DNA of 64,000 nucleotides, taken from positions 192,023,149 through 192,087,148 of the forward strand of contig JAUMIR010000003.1 in the NCBI GenBank assembly GCA_030847615.1, in the 5' to 3' direction. Source of the stretch: Gambelia wislizenii (Eukaryota; Chordata; Lepidosauria; Squamata; Crotaphytidae). The position numbers were made by a program, and so were the translations under genes. Below, piece after piece: positions 53,103 through 64,000 of this stretch. Numbering within the stretch: the stretch's first letter is position 1; the number at the start of each line of letters is the position of its first letter. A model generated the notes under the pieces. That model was not told the origin of the DNA. It searched no databases and was given only the letters and a program-made list of their open reading frames with translations.

Positions 53103-53293
53103 TCAGAGAGAGCAATGGAGGTGGTGGCAGTGACTGCAGCGGCAGGCCAGCATGACCGTCTGGACCTCCTCCTGCTCCTTGCAGGTAACGGGGAAGGAAT
53201 AGGCCTGATATGTGGCCAGAATATGCTGATGGGGAGCTGGCTTATTCTGTCCGGTGTAGATGAGGCCATAGACTCCATAGTTTCCAGGAACAT
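53103..53293 (-). other. Possible coding exon or gene relic, unidentified
   Basis: Reverse frame of 62 codons then TGA. It is unlike its AT-rich surroundings: CpG and GC are higher and most third codon positions are G or C. Residues include NYGVYGLIYTG, HQHILATYQAYSFPVTC and a cysteine-rich end with ACRCSHC. An acceptor-like pyrimidine tract and AG lie just upstream (about 53294-53335, reversed). Cysteine spacing near the end recalls secreted cystine-rich proteins, but I do not recognise it. It may be a terminal exon, a processed relic or chance. The forward-strand frame at 53079-53327 overlaps. Confidence 0.3.
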
Positions 53294-53529
53294 CTACTCA
53301 GAAGTGACTTGGTATAATGTCAGATAGAAAGAAAACAGGAGGGATGGAGTAATATCCTGGTGAAAGAAAACTCTTCAGCTTCAGACATTGTATTTAGCTG
53401 GTTGTTTCCCCCTGTTGCTCCTGCCTAGGATTGCCAGATCCAATGGAGGTGGCTGAAGTCTCAGAAATTCCCAGGATCTCCAAGTGGGGTGACAAAACTC
53501 AGAGCAAGAAGCACTGGAGGAGAAAGAAA

Positions 53530-53566
53530 GATGTGTGTGTGTGAGTGTGTGTGTGTGTGTGTGTAC
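53530..53566. repeat. TG microsatellite, interrupted
   Basis: GTGTGTGTGAGTGTGTGTGTGTG followed by a CA-type stretch to about 53595. The 'CVCVCVHTHTH' reading frames here come from it. Confidence 0.9.
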
Positions 53567-53599
53567 ATACAAACACACACATATATACACATAGTGGCT

Positions 53600-56500
53600 T
53601 TACAGCCTGGGCACCACTCTCCATCCATTCCACCTGGCACCAAAGCTCATTGATTCACCACAAAGATGTTTTTACAAAGATGTTTGCATGTGTGCTGCCG
53701 CTATGCAAAACTGGTGTGCCAAAAAACCAAGAGTGAGGACATGAGAACAAGGGGGAGAGAGGAGTCTCTGGTGCCATTTGGAACAAGGCAGGATGTGGAA
53801 TGCTAACATCACAACAAGGAATGGAAAGACTATTTGTCATTATTCATCCCCATGTGAAAAATGCCAGGGTTCCTGACAGGTGGGAAACCACATTGTGAAG
53901 AATAATCATCTAGCAGGAAACTTGCAGAATTTTCTCCCAGAATCTAAATATCCCGAAGTGTTGGGGAGGAATAATTCCACATAGAAAAACACATGGATTT
54001 TTTTTAATGCAAAACCTTTTTTCTGTGTGGAAAACAGGTTTCTATACAAAGAGTTCTGCATAGAATAATTCTTATGCAATACCTCAGGATGTTTGCATAT
54101 GGGGAGAATACTGGGGAATATTGTCCATAGTGGGGAGAAAACCCATTCCTGTATGCAAGGAAGTAGTTGAGGATTTACATTCCTAATGACAACTTGTGGG
54201 TCTTGCTGTTGCATAAATCCTGGAACTATTCACCTGGGGCATCTGTCAGAAGCAGCATAGGACTTAGAAGATCTCTCTTAGTGCTGCTGTTGACTTGGCA
54301 GTCTTACAGTTCCTGCTTGTGAAAACATCAATACACATTTCTGTTATATATGAGAAAAAGAACCCTGGATGCCAGCAGTTAGGGTACACCAGGGTTGTAA
54401 GTAGAGTGTTGGCTTTAGACCATGTAGGCCCAGCCAGTGAAGAGAGTTGCTCATCACCTCCCAGCATTCCTCACCTTTGGCTATGCTAGAGCTGCTGGAA
54501 AACTGCATCCAAACAGCTGGATAACAGCACTTTGCCCACCTGTGCTCTGTACATTGTCCAGCTGTGTTGTAGGTCTTGGTTCAGGTCTCCACTCGACCAT
54601 GATACACATTCTGATCATTGCCCATTGCTCTATCTACCCTCACATCAACCATGCTTCACAATGAGCTGGAAATAAAGAGGTAGCATTCTGAAATGAAAGA
54701 ATCTTCCCTGCTACTAAGTTGGAGGAAATAACTGGAATTATTCAACCAAATTCATCCAGAGAGAGATTCACAAATGTTCAAATGAAACAGAAACATTCAC
54801 CAGAAGTATCAGTCTTATTGACCAACATTTTCTGAAAAAAAAATTGTTTTAACTTCCAGCCTTTGGAAACTACAGACAAAAAGATACAAGAAAAAAGTGA
54901 GTGTTTTGTAAGGTTAAGCAAGTGTACATGGTCTTCTTTCCCATCACTGATGTCTTTAGGCATGGAAGACAATATATTTTTAATAAAAAAGTTGTAGTTC
55001 TTATATTGCAATCTAATGAAACACACGTAAAGAGAGTATCAATACAATTCCTAGGAGAGTTGATCATAATTCCCATAACTTCAGGAGGCCAAAATTATAC
55101 CAATCAAAAGTGAAGGAAAACTCTTTTTGAGAGGGGGGGAGAAATATATGTAGCAAGAAACAGAAACGCTGTAAAGAACCACATTGTAAAGTTGCTAAGC
55201 CTAGCAGAACAGAAGTTTTAAATTGTTCAGCTCATCAGAACATGAACCCCTATGTGTTCCCATATAATTCACCAACACAAACAGAATGTTCCTAAATTCA
55301 ATCTATCACCCAACTCAACAATACCTTTTTCTGTGTTTTCACAGTAAAGAGTAATACCTTAACTTAGCGTAAACACAATTTCTGATTTGATTTCAATATG
55401 TTTTAGTCTGATAATGTTGATCTAACTCTCACTGACAGTTTCTTCCCTTTCCTGCTTCTTTTTTCACAATGACCTTTATCAAGCTGGTTGTATTGAGGAA
55501 GGAAAGCAGAGGCCATCCACACTATCTATACTGGGGTGTGAAGCATATAGACCTCCATATACTATCAGCCTTAGCCACAATAAACAAAAGTGAAGGCTGA
55601 TGGGAGATGTAATCCTACAATATCTAAAAGGCCACAAGTTGCCCATCTGAGATGTATTTTATTTCTTTGGCCTGGTTTAGGAAAAACTTAATATAGGAAC
55701 ATAAAGGTGCTACATTTAACATTTCTGGTGACAACTGATATGAAACATTGTCTATCCACCAGCAGAATAGAAACTGCTGGTAGAGAGGGTTTTCCCTCCC
55801 CATACTTCCCCCTGTGCATAGGATGGGGTCCTGCTTGGCAGAGGAGAGTAAGGGGAAGGGTCTGATCATCTGGCATTGGATGTAATTCAGTAGTTATCCT
55901 TTAAATACACTTATAGAGTGTTCACACAGTTTCACAAACATTCTCTCCGTAATCCTTAAAACAAATGTGTAATGTAGGTCAGTGTTATAGCCTCAATAAT
56001 GAAGATTGGGGGCAGGAGAGTAAGTATTTGGTCATACATGGGATTTTTTGTTTGTTTGCTTTTGTTAAAACAACTTTTGTTGATTTTGTTATAGTTGCAG
56101 CCAAGTTGCTCAAGAGGATTCTTTGAACAAAATGTACTTGGTTGTTTTAAAGTGGAATGTGGAATTAGGAATGTAGAAATTTGTTTCTTTTATTCTCACA
56201 TCCACGAATCCAAATTTAACAGTACCTGCTGGAAAAGACTGCAAGAGGAGGTTTTGAGCACACTTTAACTTTGTGTGTGTTTCAGACTTTTTTTTTTTTT
56301 TTTGCAAAATGTTTGTACAAATACATATTAATTTATCAATGGATTTTGATGTAATGATAAACATCAAATTACATATTTTGCATTTTGATATCCAGAGTAA
56401 AAGTGTTGACTTATAGCTTCTACTTCTCATCCCTGCAAGAATCCTTCAGAAAATGTTGATGGTAATATTAGATGCTAGAAGTGGCAGTAATATGGTTTTT

Positions 56501-57975
56501 ATCTGTGTCTCACCATCATCCGGTACACTATTGAGAGTCTGTGGCTGGTGAAGGACGTTCCTATGTCAGGTATGAGCCCAGGAACTGGCCATCTAAATCA
56601 ACTTAAAGTGGAATTTCAGAAAAATGTGAAGTTCCTGATTCGGAGAAGCATCTGAGGAACTTCAACAGATGATGCCAACAAGAACAGTAAAGTTTTTGAT
56701 TAAAGTTCCACACATCCTTGAGTATCACAAATGCCCCTTAGAAACACATTAGTATGCATACAGTATCATTAACAGAAGAATATCCACTTACAAATGGGCA
56801 AGTGAGGAGATCAAAAATATGAGAAGAGCTATAACACTTTGAGTCACAGGAATATGATGAGATCAAACCAAGCTTGGTTTTCTTTGAGGCCTTGGGACTC
56901 CAAGGAGCACCTTCATAAAAAGAATATAAAGGGAAAGGCACTGAGTCACACTAATGTACACTGTGAAGTTCTGTATAAACTATAAATTTCTTCATAAATT
57001 GCAAACTATGTGCTTTTTATGGCTTTAAATGACTCCTTCTTTCTAATAATGTGGTGATTGGTAGCTTTAACACTTAAATCTGTTTGGGGTGGCATAAGGG
57101 AGTTCTAATCATAGCTTTGGTTCTCCATTTAGTATCTCTGTGTGGTAATAATGGCTACTAAGCTGATTAATTTGAGGAGTAACTCGGGAATAATTGAGCA
57201 ACTAATCGAAAAGTGTAGTTCCTCTGATATATTTTTCCCATGAGTCTAGAGGAGCAAGAAATGAAATACAACAGGCAGTTTATATTATCTGGATCCAGAA
57301 AATAAAAAGGGAACATTAAACATGCTAGAGCACTTCTTAATTTATTTTCAGGATGGTTAGACTTTGCAAGTTAAAGATCATACTCAAGCTGGTCTAATAG
57401 ACCAGTTTTAGCTATGGATTTTGTTCCCACACTTTGCTAATTTGAAAAAAACCCATGTTCTGGTATATTCATTACATTTAGTAGCAAATAATTCTTGATG
57501 ATTGCATCTAAGTGAAACCAATTATTAATGGATATGAAGTAAAATATTCTGGTCATTACCACGTTGGAAAGTAGTTAAGAAAGATATATTAGATTCCAGC
57601 ATCTGGGAATGTCAACCACCGATTAGCGTGCATGTGCACACACAAACACACTGATTAATGTGCAATTTTAATTGCTGAATGCAAAAGGAAGCTCATAAAA
57701 GTAATTAACTTGATAAAGATTCAAGAATCTTTTGCACTGGAGCAAGAGAAGAAGAGGGAAAGGGCCTCAACTTAGTTGCCAACTGTTGTTCTAACTTGGT
57801 GCTTCAAAATGGTTTCTATTTCTCTGATGGTGATTTCCCTCTCCTACCAGGATGACTGCATCTTCTGTGGATGGATTGAAGAAATATCTTTGGGACCAGT
57901 GGAGTCCACCCAGCTCTATCGTCAATGGACTTGCTGGAAGGGCTACATGGTATCAGCCAGTACTGAATCAAGAGG
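53600..57975. other. Unassigned AT-rich sequence, 4.4 kb
   Basis: No gene, SINE, LINE or LTR recognised on either strand. Frames remain below about 110 residues and carry no domain. A poly-T run lies near 56290. Could be old unique intergenic or intronic sequence. Confidence 0.35.
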
Positions 57976-58586
57976 CTAGGAACTTTATCAGATGTGGCAA
58001 AAATTGCACAATTGTGACATCAAAGTGGTGTGAATGGTTCCCGATATCACACAATGTTGTCATGTTCACATGGTCAAACTGTGCTCCGGCCACAGATAAG
58101 GCATTGCTTTTGATTGAAAGACAAGCCATCAATAGCTCTCAACATCACTTTTTTTCACAGTATTGAAGAGCATGTGAAAACACTCCCCACTGTAATCAGG
58201 AGATTACAGCATGAATGAGCGGTCCTCTTTCCCCTCCCGTGTTCTCAGTGAGAAAACCTCTGGGTGAGAACATGAAAACTATCCACATGATAGTTTTTGA
58301 ACTATCCTGGTTTCTTTGCACAGTTTAGGTTTGTTTAAGTGTTTGTGTGTTCATTTACTTTGCAAATTAAGGGAGTTTTAGCTTTTTTAAGCACTCTCGC
58401 ATCTTCTTGCGAAAACCACCAAAATCTTGCCCATGTTAAATCACAAAAGTAAGGTCCTGTTTTTAAAGTGCTAGTGATGGTTGTGTGATAATTCTGTGGT
58501 GGCTCTTTCACACAATTACAGCAACATGTGATAATAAGCATAATAATGCCACTATGGACTTTTTTGGATGGTGATCTGTAACGGAA

Positions 58587-58740
58587 GCAGCCTTGTCCCC
58601 ATTGCGAGGCTGCTGCGCAGTAGGGGGTCCGTTTCAGATGACGCTGTCCCCCTACCGATACTGTTGCAGAAGAGCTGGGAGGCCGCAGTGCTATATTTAG
58701 CGATTTTCTATTCATGGAAGTTGACCCTGTCCCTGTCTCG
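58587..58740. repeat. Degenerate half of the palindrome family
   Basis: GAGGCTGCTGCGCAGTAGG, CCGTTTCAGATGACGCTGTCCCCCTACCGAT and GGAGGCCGCAGTGCTATATTTAGCGA align with the left arm of 34.8 kb: TTTTCAGACGCCGTTGTCCCTCTCCCGAAAC and GGAAGCCGCAGAGCCATATTTTAATCACGG. The second arm is missing; other sequence follows. Confidence 0.55.
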
Positions 58741-58789
58741 CTACATCCCGTCCCATCCCCCTCCCGTCCCTGTGCTCCCCTCCCCTCCA

Positions 58790-59170
58790 GCATCGCAGGA
58801 GTGAATGGAACTCTTGTTGAGCCCCATTCACTTTCTGGAAACAAAATCCCGGCTGTTCTCATGAGAGAACGATCGTGCGGGAAATTTAAAAATAAAACAA
58901 AAAATACAGGGTTAAAAGTTAAAGCAAGCACAGAAACATATTTTTTTAAAAAAACAAGTAACCTGGGGAGGGGGAAAAAGTGTGTCATTTACCTCTATGT
59001 CCCAATCTGGACTGGAAGTGTTCAGCACAGACCTCCCCTTTATGCTGGCATCGCACCAGCATAACGGGGCACCTTTTCACACACCCGTCATTCTGTGACA
59101 GAAACAGAATGATGGGTCAATTCATGGCTTAAGCCATTAATAAAAAGGACCGGGGACAGAACAGGCATGG
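58790..59170 (+). repeat. Dispersed repeat, GAACACTTCC family, copy 2
   Basis: CAGGAGTGAATGGAACTC, CCCGGCTGTTCTCATGAGAGAACG, AAACAAGTAACCTGGGGAGGG, CAATCTGGACTGGAAGTGTTCAGC, TGCTGGCATCGCACCAGCATA, GGGGCACCTTTTCACACACCCG. Colinear with 25990-26290 and, reversed, with 61310-61680. Confidence 0.6.
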
Positions 59171-59273
59171 GGGCATAACACCAGATGGATGACGTTGTCT
59201 AAAAGTTAGCCCTTTAGCAATGTCCTGTCATCACTGTGGTGGGATTTTTGGCACATCTGATAAATTCCAAGGA

Positions 59274-60291
59274 GAGGAGGTGTCTGGACAAGAAAAAAGG
59301 AGAGATGTTGCTTAGAGGATGGAATGTTCAAGTAAGAGGGATTGCAGTTGGAGAGAGCATGGAGTAAATCTTGGAACATTTACTTTTTAAAACCTATCCT
59401 ACACTTTTTTGAACTCCCAGAATCTCCTAGTCAGTAGGTCCAGTGATTATGGCCTGGAACAATAGGAAGATGACCTAGGATACCATGAAGAGGATCTCTT
59501 TCTCACACACAGGAAATATTCAGTGATGTAGGGTTTAGAAGCAATTATTTCTTTGCCTATAACTCTTAAAGGAACAAAGTGCCAGATCTACCAAAAAAAA
59601 AAAAAAAAGGAAAAGAAAAGAAAAGAAAAGAAGAAAAAAAAAAGAAAAAGTCAAGGACTGTTTTGAAGGTATGGAATCTTGTGTTTGAATAGGAGGAGAA
59701 GCCAGTTGTCTAGCACATTAAGATAAGTGGGCAGGGGAAGTTGCATGGACTCCTAGTTCAGATCCTGGTGGGAATTGGGTCTGCTGAGTATAAAGAAGGT
59801 GTACGGTAAAGGGAATTCGCTGGATAGGAATGGGTTTAGTACATTAGGTTACTAGTTCTCAGTAACTGTATTGACTTCAGTTGTTTTCATAGAAGAATAT
59901 CAAACGAGGCTGTTTTCCCATTGCAATAGCATTATAAAAGCAAACAAATAACATACCACTTTGAAAACATTAAGTATCACACCTCTCTTCTTTTCCAGAA
60001 CTGCTCCGATTTGAAAACTCTCCTAGTGCAATAAGTTTTTTTTTCTTCAACACCAGCATTACAGCAGTCACATGACAGGACTGGGCCTTATTCTCCTCCC
60101 TTTCCCTTTCCCTTGCAATTCCAAATCAGGTTAACTCCATGCCTGTCATTTTTTTAAAAAAAATATCTTTGCTGTGTTTGCATAAATACAGCAAAATTAT
60201 TTAAACATTATTTTTATTTTATCGTTTTGCATTATTATGCAAACACAGAAAAAAAAATTAAAAAACATACAGCCATGGAATTAGCCTGCTC
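59274..60291. other. Unassigned, with A-rich simple repeat
   Basis: Poly-A and AAAAG repeats at about 59592-59650. Otherwise nothing recognised. Confidence 0.4.
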
Positions 60292-60747
60292 TCATAGAAT
60301 CATAGAGTTGGAAGAGACCAAAAGGGTCATCCAGTCCAACCCCCCACCATGCAGGAGTACACAATCAAATCATTCCTGACAGATGGTCATGCAGCCTCTG
60401 TTTAAAAACCTCCGAAGAAGGGGACCCCACCACACTCCAAGGCAGTATATTCCACTTCCAAACAGCTCTTACTGTCAGGAGGTTCTCCCTAATGTTTAGG
60501 TGGGATCTCTTTTCCTGTAGTTTGAACCCATTGCTCTGTGCCCTGGTCTCTGGAGCAACAGAAACAAGCTTACCCCATCCTCACTATGACATCCCTTCAA
60601 ATATTTAAACATGGCTATCATGTCCCCTTTCAACCTTCTCTTCTCTAGACTAAACATGCCCAGGTCCCTAACCCACTCCTTATAGGGCATGGCTTCCAAA
60701 CATCCCATCATCCTTGTCGCCCTACTCTGGACATGTTCCAGCATCTA
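60292..60747 (-). mobile_element. CR1 LINE, 5'-truncated
   Basis: Reverse CR1: 3' tail TCATAGAATCATAGAGTTGG (reverse), then ORF2 C-terminal end in 60744-60496: [57 protein letters not shown]. The end of the ORF is frameshifted. Short and old. Confidence 0.88.
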
Positions 60748-61309
60748 GAATAGCGAGGGGAGGGGGAGGGAGGAAAATCAGGCCCCATGACTGTTCTAAT
60801 GGCAACATTCAAGTGAAGAGACTTATCACACACATCAGACTCCTGAAACAGCATCACTATGGGGAGTTTATTGACTGGTTTCCCATCAATGAAAAGGAGA
60901 GCCACACTAACGTGGTGATTACACATCAGAAACAGGACAGCAACAACATCATCTGATAAGGTTTGGCCATAGAGCTACTATCTTGCTTTAATTCCACTTT
61001 TTTTTTCTTCATGTGATAATCTCCATAGTTCCTTAGATAAGTTTTTGCTAACAACCAGCAGCAGCTGGTGGTGGTGATGGATTCTCTGTAAGGTGGAGAG
61101 TGAATCCATTCTAAGTTTTATTTTCATTTGAGCTTCAAAGAAGCTATCCAAGATGCAGAACCTATTTTGGGCATAGGGTTCAAAACATTGTACAGCTTTT
61201 TTAAATATATAAGTTTAACTCAGGAGATTATCAGACACTCTAAAATGGAATTATCACAATGCCAGGAGATCACTAAAGGGCTTTTTTTTCATATGACATT
61301 GTCCCCCCC
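60748..61309. other. Unassigned
   Basis: A forward frame to 60956 has no known domain. GGAGATTATCAGACACTCTAAAATGG at 61220-61245 resembles the end (GGAGATTTTCAGAC) of the large palindromes; no partner end is seen. Confidence 0.3.
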
Positions 61310-61700
61310 TTAATTGTCCCGTTCCACTGCAGTTCTGCTGTTGCTGCTTTTTATTGACAGGAGAAACCATCAATGGATCCCCTGTTCCATTCCTGTCACA
61401 GATTTTAAAGCATCTGAAAAGGTGTCCCGTTTCGCTGCCGAGATCCCAGTGTCAATGGGAAGTCCCTGCCAGAACACTTCCTGGTGAGATTGGGACACCC
61501 AGGTAAGTGACAATTTTTAAAAACTTCTTTGGTTTACTTGGAAATTTTAAAGTGTGTTTTTGTGCTTGCTGTTACTTTTACTTTTGTATTTTCCTTTTTG
61601 TTCCTTTCCTTTCTGCACTCTCATCTTCTTGCGAGAACAGGTGGGATTTCATTCCAGCTCCATTCACTCCTAGACTCCCCTTTACATATGAATAAGGTAG
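61310..61700 (-). repeat. Dispersed repeat, GAACACTTCC family, copy 3 (reverse)
   Basis: CTTTTTATTGACAGGAG, CCTGTCACAGATTTTAAAGC, GAAAAGGTGTCCCGTTTCGCTGCC, CAGAACACTTCCTGGTGAGATTGGGAC, then TTGCGAGAACAGGTGGGATTTC and CTCCATTCACTCC. Colinear with copy 2 in reverse, including its TTTTTATTAATGGC part. Confidence 0.6.
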
Positions 61701-63210
61701 GTTTGAAAAGATTTCTTTTTCTGCCAGGACAGGGATGGGAGAGGGGCGGGCAAGGAGATAGTGGGACAAGAACACTTTTTTCTCAGTAAATCCCAGAGTA
61801 GATTTACTGATGTTGCTGACATGGGAGCGACTAGTTGCCACTGACCTTGGATAAACTCTCTATGAGGCCCACACTTGTAGGATCGGAACCCTTATACTGA
61901 TACAACCACATGATCCTGTTAGCATAGTAAGACTGCGAGAAAGGGGAGTGGGTTCATTTCCCACATTGTGAGAAAAGAGGCAAAACTTTCTATCCATTCT
62001 ATGACATTATGTGCTAAAGAGACTACAATCCTATTAACATGGTTCTTTTTCAGTGGTGGAGAATAAGGTGCTACTCTCTACTGTGAATCATACAGACTTC
62101 CTATTATGTAGACACTTGCTCCCCTGCTTTCTAATGCAGCACTGAATTTTCACCTACTAATGAAACACCAGAGATGGAATATCTTATGCTGTTGAGCAGC
62201 AGTAAACCTATTTAAATCCACAACTTTAATTTGCTAGCAATATTTTACACTTAATTTGTAGCAGTCCCACAAAGTTAAATTACATAAAACCAACTTGCAT
62301 TTTTTCCCCTGTCTGGGAAATTATGCTATTCATATGACTCCAAGCATGGCAGATTAAGCATTCTAGCTGAGCTATGAAACTCATTAATACAGCCCAGCCG
62401 GTAAGCATATTCTCCATCATTCCTATATGTATATTTTATTGTGTGTTATTACATCTTTCTTCTCATTTGTAGCTGTAAAAATAATTTTAACAATGCCCTT
62501 TAAAAATTTAAAAATTGGGTAGTAAAAAATTGCTGAGAAAATTTTAAATTCCATTGCAATCAATTGTTGGAAGATAAGGAATTTGTTGTCCATTTTTAAA
62601 ATTTAAACACCTTAAAAAGCATCCTGACTTTTTCTATTTATATCTATTTCTGATATATCTAGATTATTTTCTTTATGAAAGCATGATTTTGTAGTTAGGA
62701 AGAACATTTAAGATGTTACATCATTGGGGTTTTTTTAAAAAAATGAAAAGAATGTTCTGTTACCATTTTTGTCAGAAAAAAGTCAGAGTTTTCCTTTAGG
62801 TAAATATGCTGGATGATAGTTCCTAATTTATTTCATTTATTTATTTTATTTATATCCTGTCTTTCTCCCAGGATGGGAACTTTGATCTTAATAGTCATAC
62901 TAATATGGGATATATATATTTTTAATATTCTGAGAAGCTCAGCCACTGAATGTTCATGTGAGACTGTTTCTTTCCCCTCTTCTCATTTAGAACATATTTC
63001 TTCTCAGGGTAAATATGACCCTCTTCAGTCATGACACCTAGGATAATTGCTCCCTCACCCAAAAGGCAGGGCTATGGTATCACCACCAGCTACCCAAAAA
63101 CATGGAAGTTTTGCTTTTCTTGCTTGGTATAATCAGATATCAGACAAGCAAATACAGATGCTTCTACATCTACAGATCTACATCTACATTCTACAGATGC
63201 ATCTACAGTA
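61701..63210. other. Unassigned AT-rich sequence
   Basis: TTTATTTATATCCTGTCTTTCTCCCA at 62835-62870 looks like the complement of a LINE or SINE tail. No gene. Confidence 0.35.
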
Positions 63211-63463
63211 CAGTAAAACCCCTGTATCCAATAGGGATTGATTCGGCGGGTGGGGGTGGATAATGAAAACCATGGATAATAGTGAATGCTATTGGAAATA
63301 ATGAGACTTGCAGTTTAAAAACCATAGAATTGCTGTGGAGGACCTAGAAAATGGCTAGAGAGGACACATTTTCTAGGAAGAATCTATGGTAGGTGTGCTG
63401 TTTTGTATCCCATGGATAACTGAATCAGTGGATAATGAATCAGTGGATATGGGGGTCCTACTT
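63211..63463. mobile_element. Tigger-type mini-element
   Basis: Left CAGTAAAACCCCTGTATCCA, right ATATGGGGGTCCTACTT, TA on both flanks (63209-63210, 63464-63465). Interior TGGAGGACCTAGAAAATGG is the inverse of the motif in 14893-15145, so the two copies belong to one subfamily in opposite orientation. Confidence 0.83.
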
Positions 63464-64000
63464 TATATCTAACCATTATATAAATGTATATCATATACAT
63501 ACACATTCTACTTGTATTTAGTTTCGTATGGGTGCTAAATTAAGAATTCTTTAAACTCATTTCTTTTAATCTGAAAATTTGTTTCAGGTAAAGGATTACA
63601 AAATCTATATAAAACTCTTGGGTATGCACAATGGCCTTACGCATGTAGGTATGTTGCCTCTTGAGTATGTACAATGGGTTTAGGTATGATGCCTCTTTCA
63701 GTGTGATGATTGGCCACTCCTGTCACTTTCTCAGCCAATCACCACGCACATGCAAATCACCACCCACATGCAAATTCCCTCTCCACCTCACAACCCACTC
63801 ATGTCACTGATGGCCAATCTGCATACTGAGTGACCAAACAATGTGCTACAGTGTTGGCTGTAGTTACTAAGGCTTCAGGCCTTTTCAGTTCACCAGTGTT
63901 ACAGGGCTGCACAATTTCAACTTACAATTTAAGTCTACACAGTAATATCATTTCTATTCCTGCTGTGACAGGACACAGGTAGTCAACTGGTGGTGGTGGC
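63464..64000. other. Unassigned to window end
   Basis: No gene or repeat recognised apart from a small direct repeat near 63738-63765 (CAATCACC.CGCACATGCAAATCACCACCCACATGCAAAT). Confidence 0.35.

Larger units (their letters stand above)
57976..59273. mobile_element. Composite non-autonomous DNA element
   Basis: The left terminus AGGAACTTTATCAGATGTGGC..AATTGCACAATTGTGACA matches the right terminus read in reverse, GGAATTTATCAGATGTGCC..CACAGTGATGACA. The same terminus occurs at 25535 in the 340-bp palindrome. The 1.3-kb interior includes a degenerate copy of the 26.7-kb type palindrome (58587-58740) and a copy of the GAACACTTCC repeat (58790-59170). No transposase is present; the 217-residue reverse frame (58988-58335) runs across repeat parts and is not a gene. 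Confidence 0.6.

Noticed and set aside
53461..53736. Frames with CVCVCVHTHTHTH repeats
   Set aside because: Translation of a TG/CA microsatellite.
58335..58988. 217-residue reverse frame, one of the longest in the window
   Set aside because: It runs through a degenerate palindrome and the GAACACTTCC repeat, is low-complexity in places and carries no domain; repeat copies elsewhere do not keep the frame.

Overview
This window looks like ordinary non-genic DNA from a squamate reptile, most likely a lizard. That reading rests on the repeat mix. There are CR1 LINEs ending in ATTCTATG-type tails, L2-like LINEs with ATT tails, an RTE-BovB LINE and a Penelope-like element. There is also a Sauria-type tRNA SINE, a second tRNA SINE family and a 5S-rRNA-derived SINE, plus Tigger-, mariner- and hAT-type DNA transposons and several LTR families. 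I found no intact host protein-coding gene, no tRNA or rRNA gene and no CRISPR array. The longer open frames are transposon remnants or antisense shadows, with one unexplained exon-like block at 53.1-53.3 kb.

Layout. 0-2.4 kb: fold-back GC-rich repeats and two tandem tRNA SINEs. 2.4-6 kb: two reverse-strand LTR copies; a 1.16-kb mariner with both terminal repeats sits 4 bp inside the end of one of them. 6.8-7.4 kb: CR1. 8.5-10.9 kb: LTR-derived DNA with a tiny hAT element that still has its target duplication. 11.9-16.9 kb: Tigger mini-elements, 5S SINEs and two L2-like LINEs. 17.4-18.5 kb: tRNA SINE and a Penelope-like element with inverted pLTRs carrying hammerhead-like motifs. 20.9 kb: a near-perfect hairpin. 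23.4-25.3 kb: a GC-rich tandem/palindromic array abutting a LINE whose 5' part is inverted. 25.5-28.6 kb: a dense cluster of palindromic elements and CR1, including a very fresh 331-bp palindrome. 30.5-35.9 kb: two more copies of the zinc-finger LINE, a Sauria SINE, a second large palindrome and CR1. 37.4-45.5 kb: another palindrome, a SINE split by a later insertion, L2 tails, a hairpin, Penelope remnants, an SGNH-like retroelement fragment and head-to-head 5S SINEs. 46.4-49.2 kb: BovB interrupted by LTR-like DNA. 50.6-53.3 kb: two LTR copies in opposite orientation and the exon-like block. 53.6-58 kb and 59.3-63.2 kb: mostly AT-rich sequence I cannot assign. 58-59.3 kb: a composite palindromic element. 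60.3 kb: CR1. 63.2 kb: Tigger mini-element.

The most interesting signal is a set of short non-autonomous palindromic DNA elements. Two have arms of roughly 160-175 bp, one pair nearly identical, and a degenerate third copy sits inside a larger element. They share a core but have different outer sequence. The SINEs are also notable: a tRNA-headed and a 5S-headed family share the same 3' tail, implying one LINE partner. Boundaries were set by eye from terminal repeats and from comparing copies within this window; class names rest on recognised motifs, not database searches.
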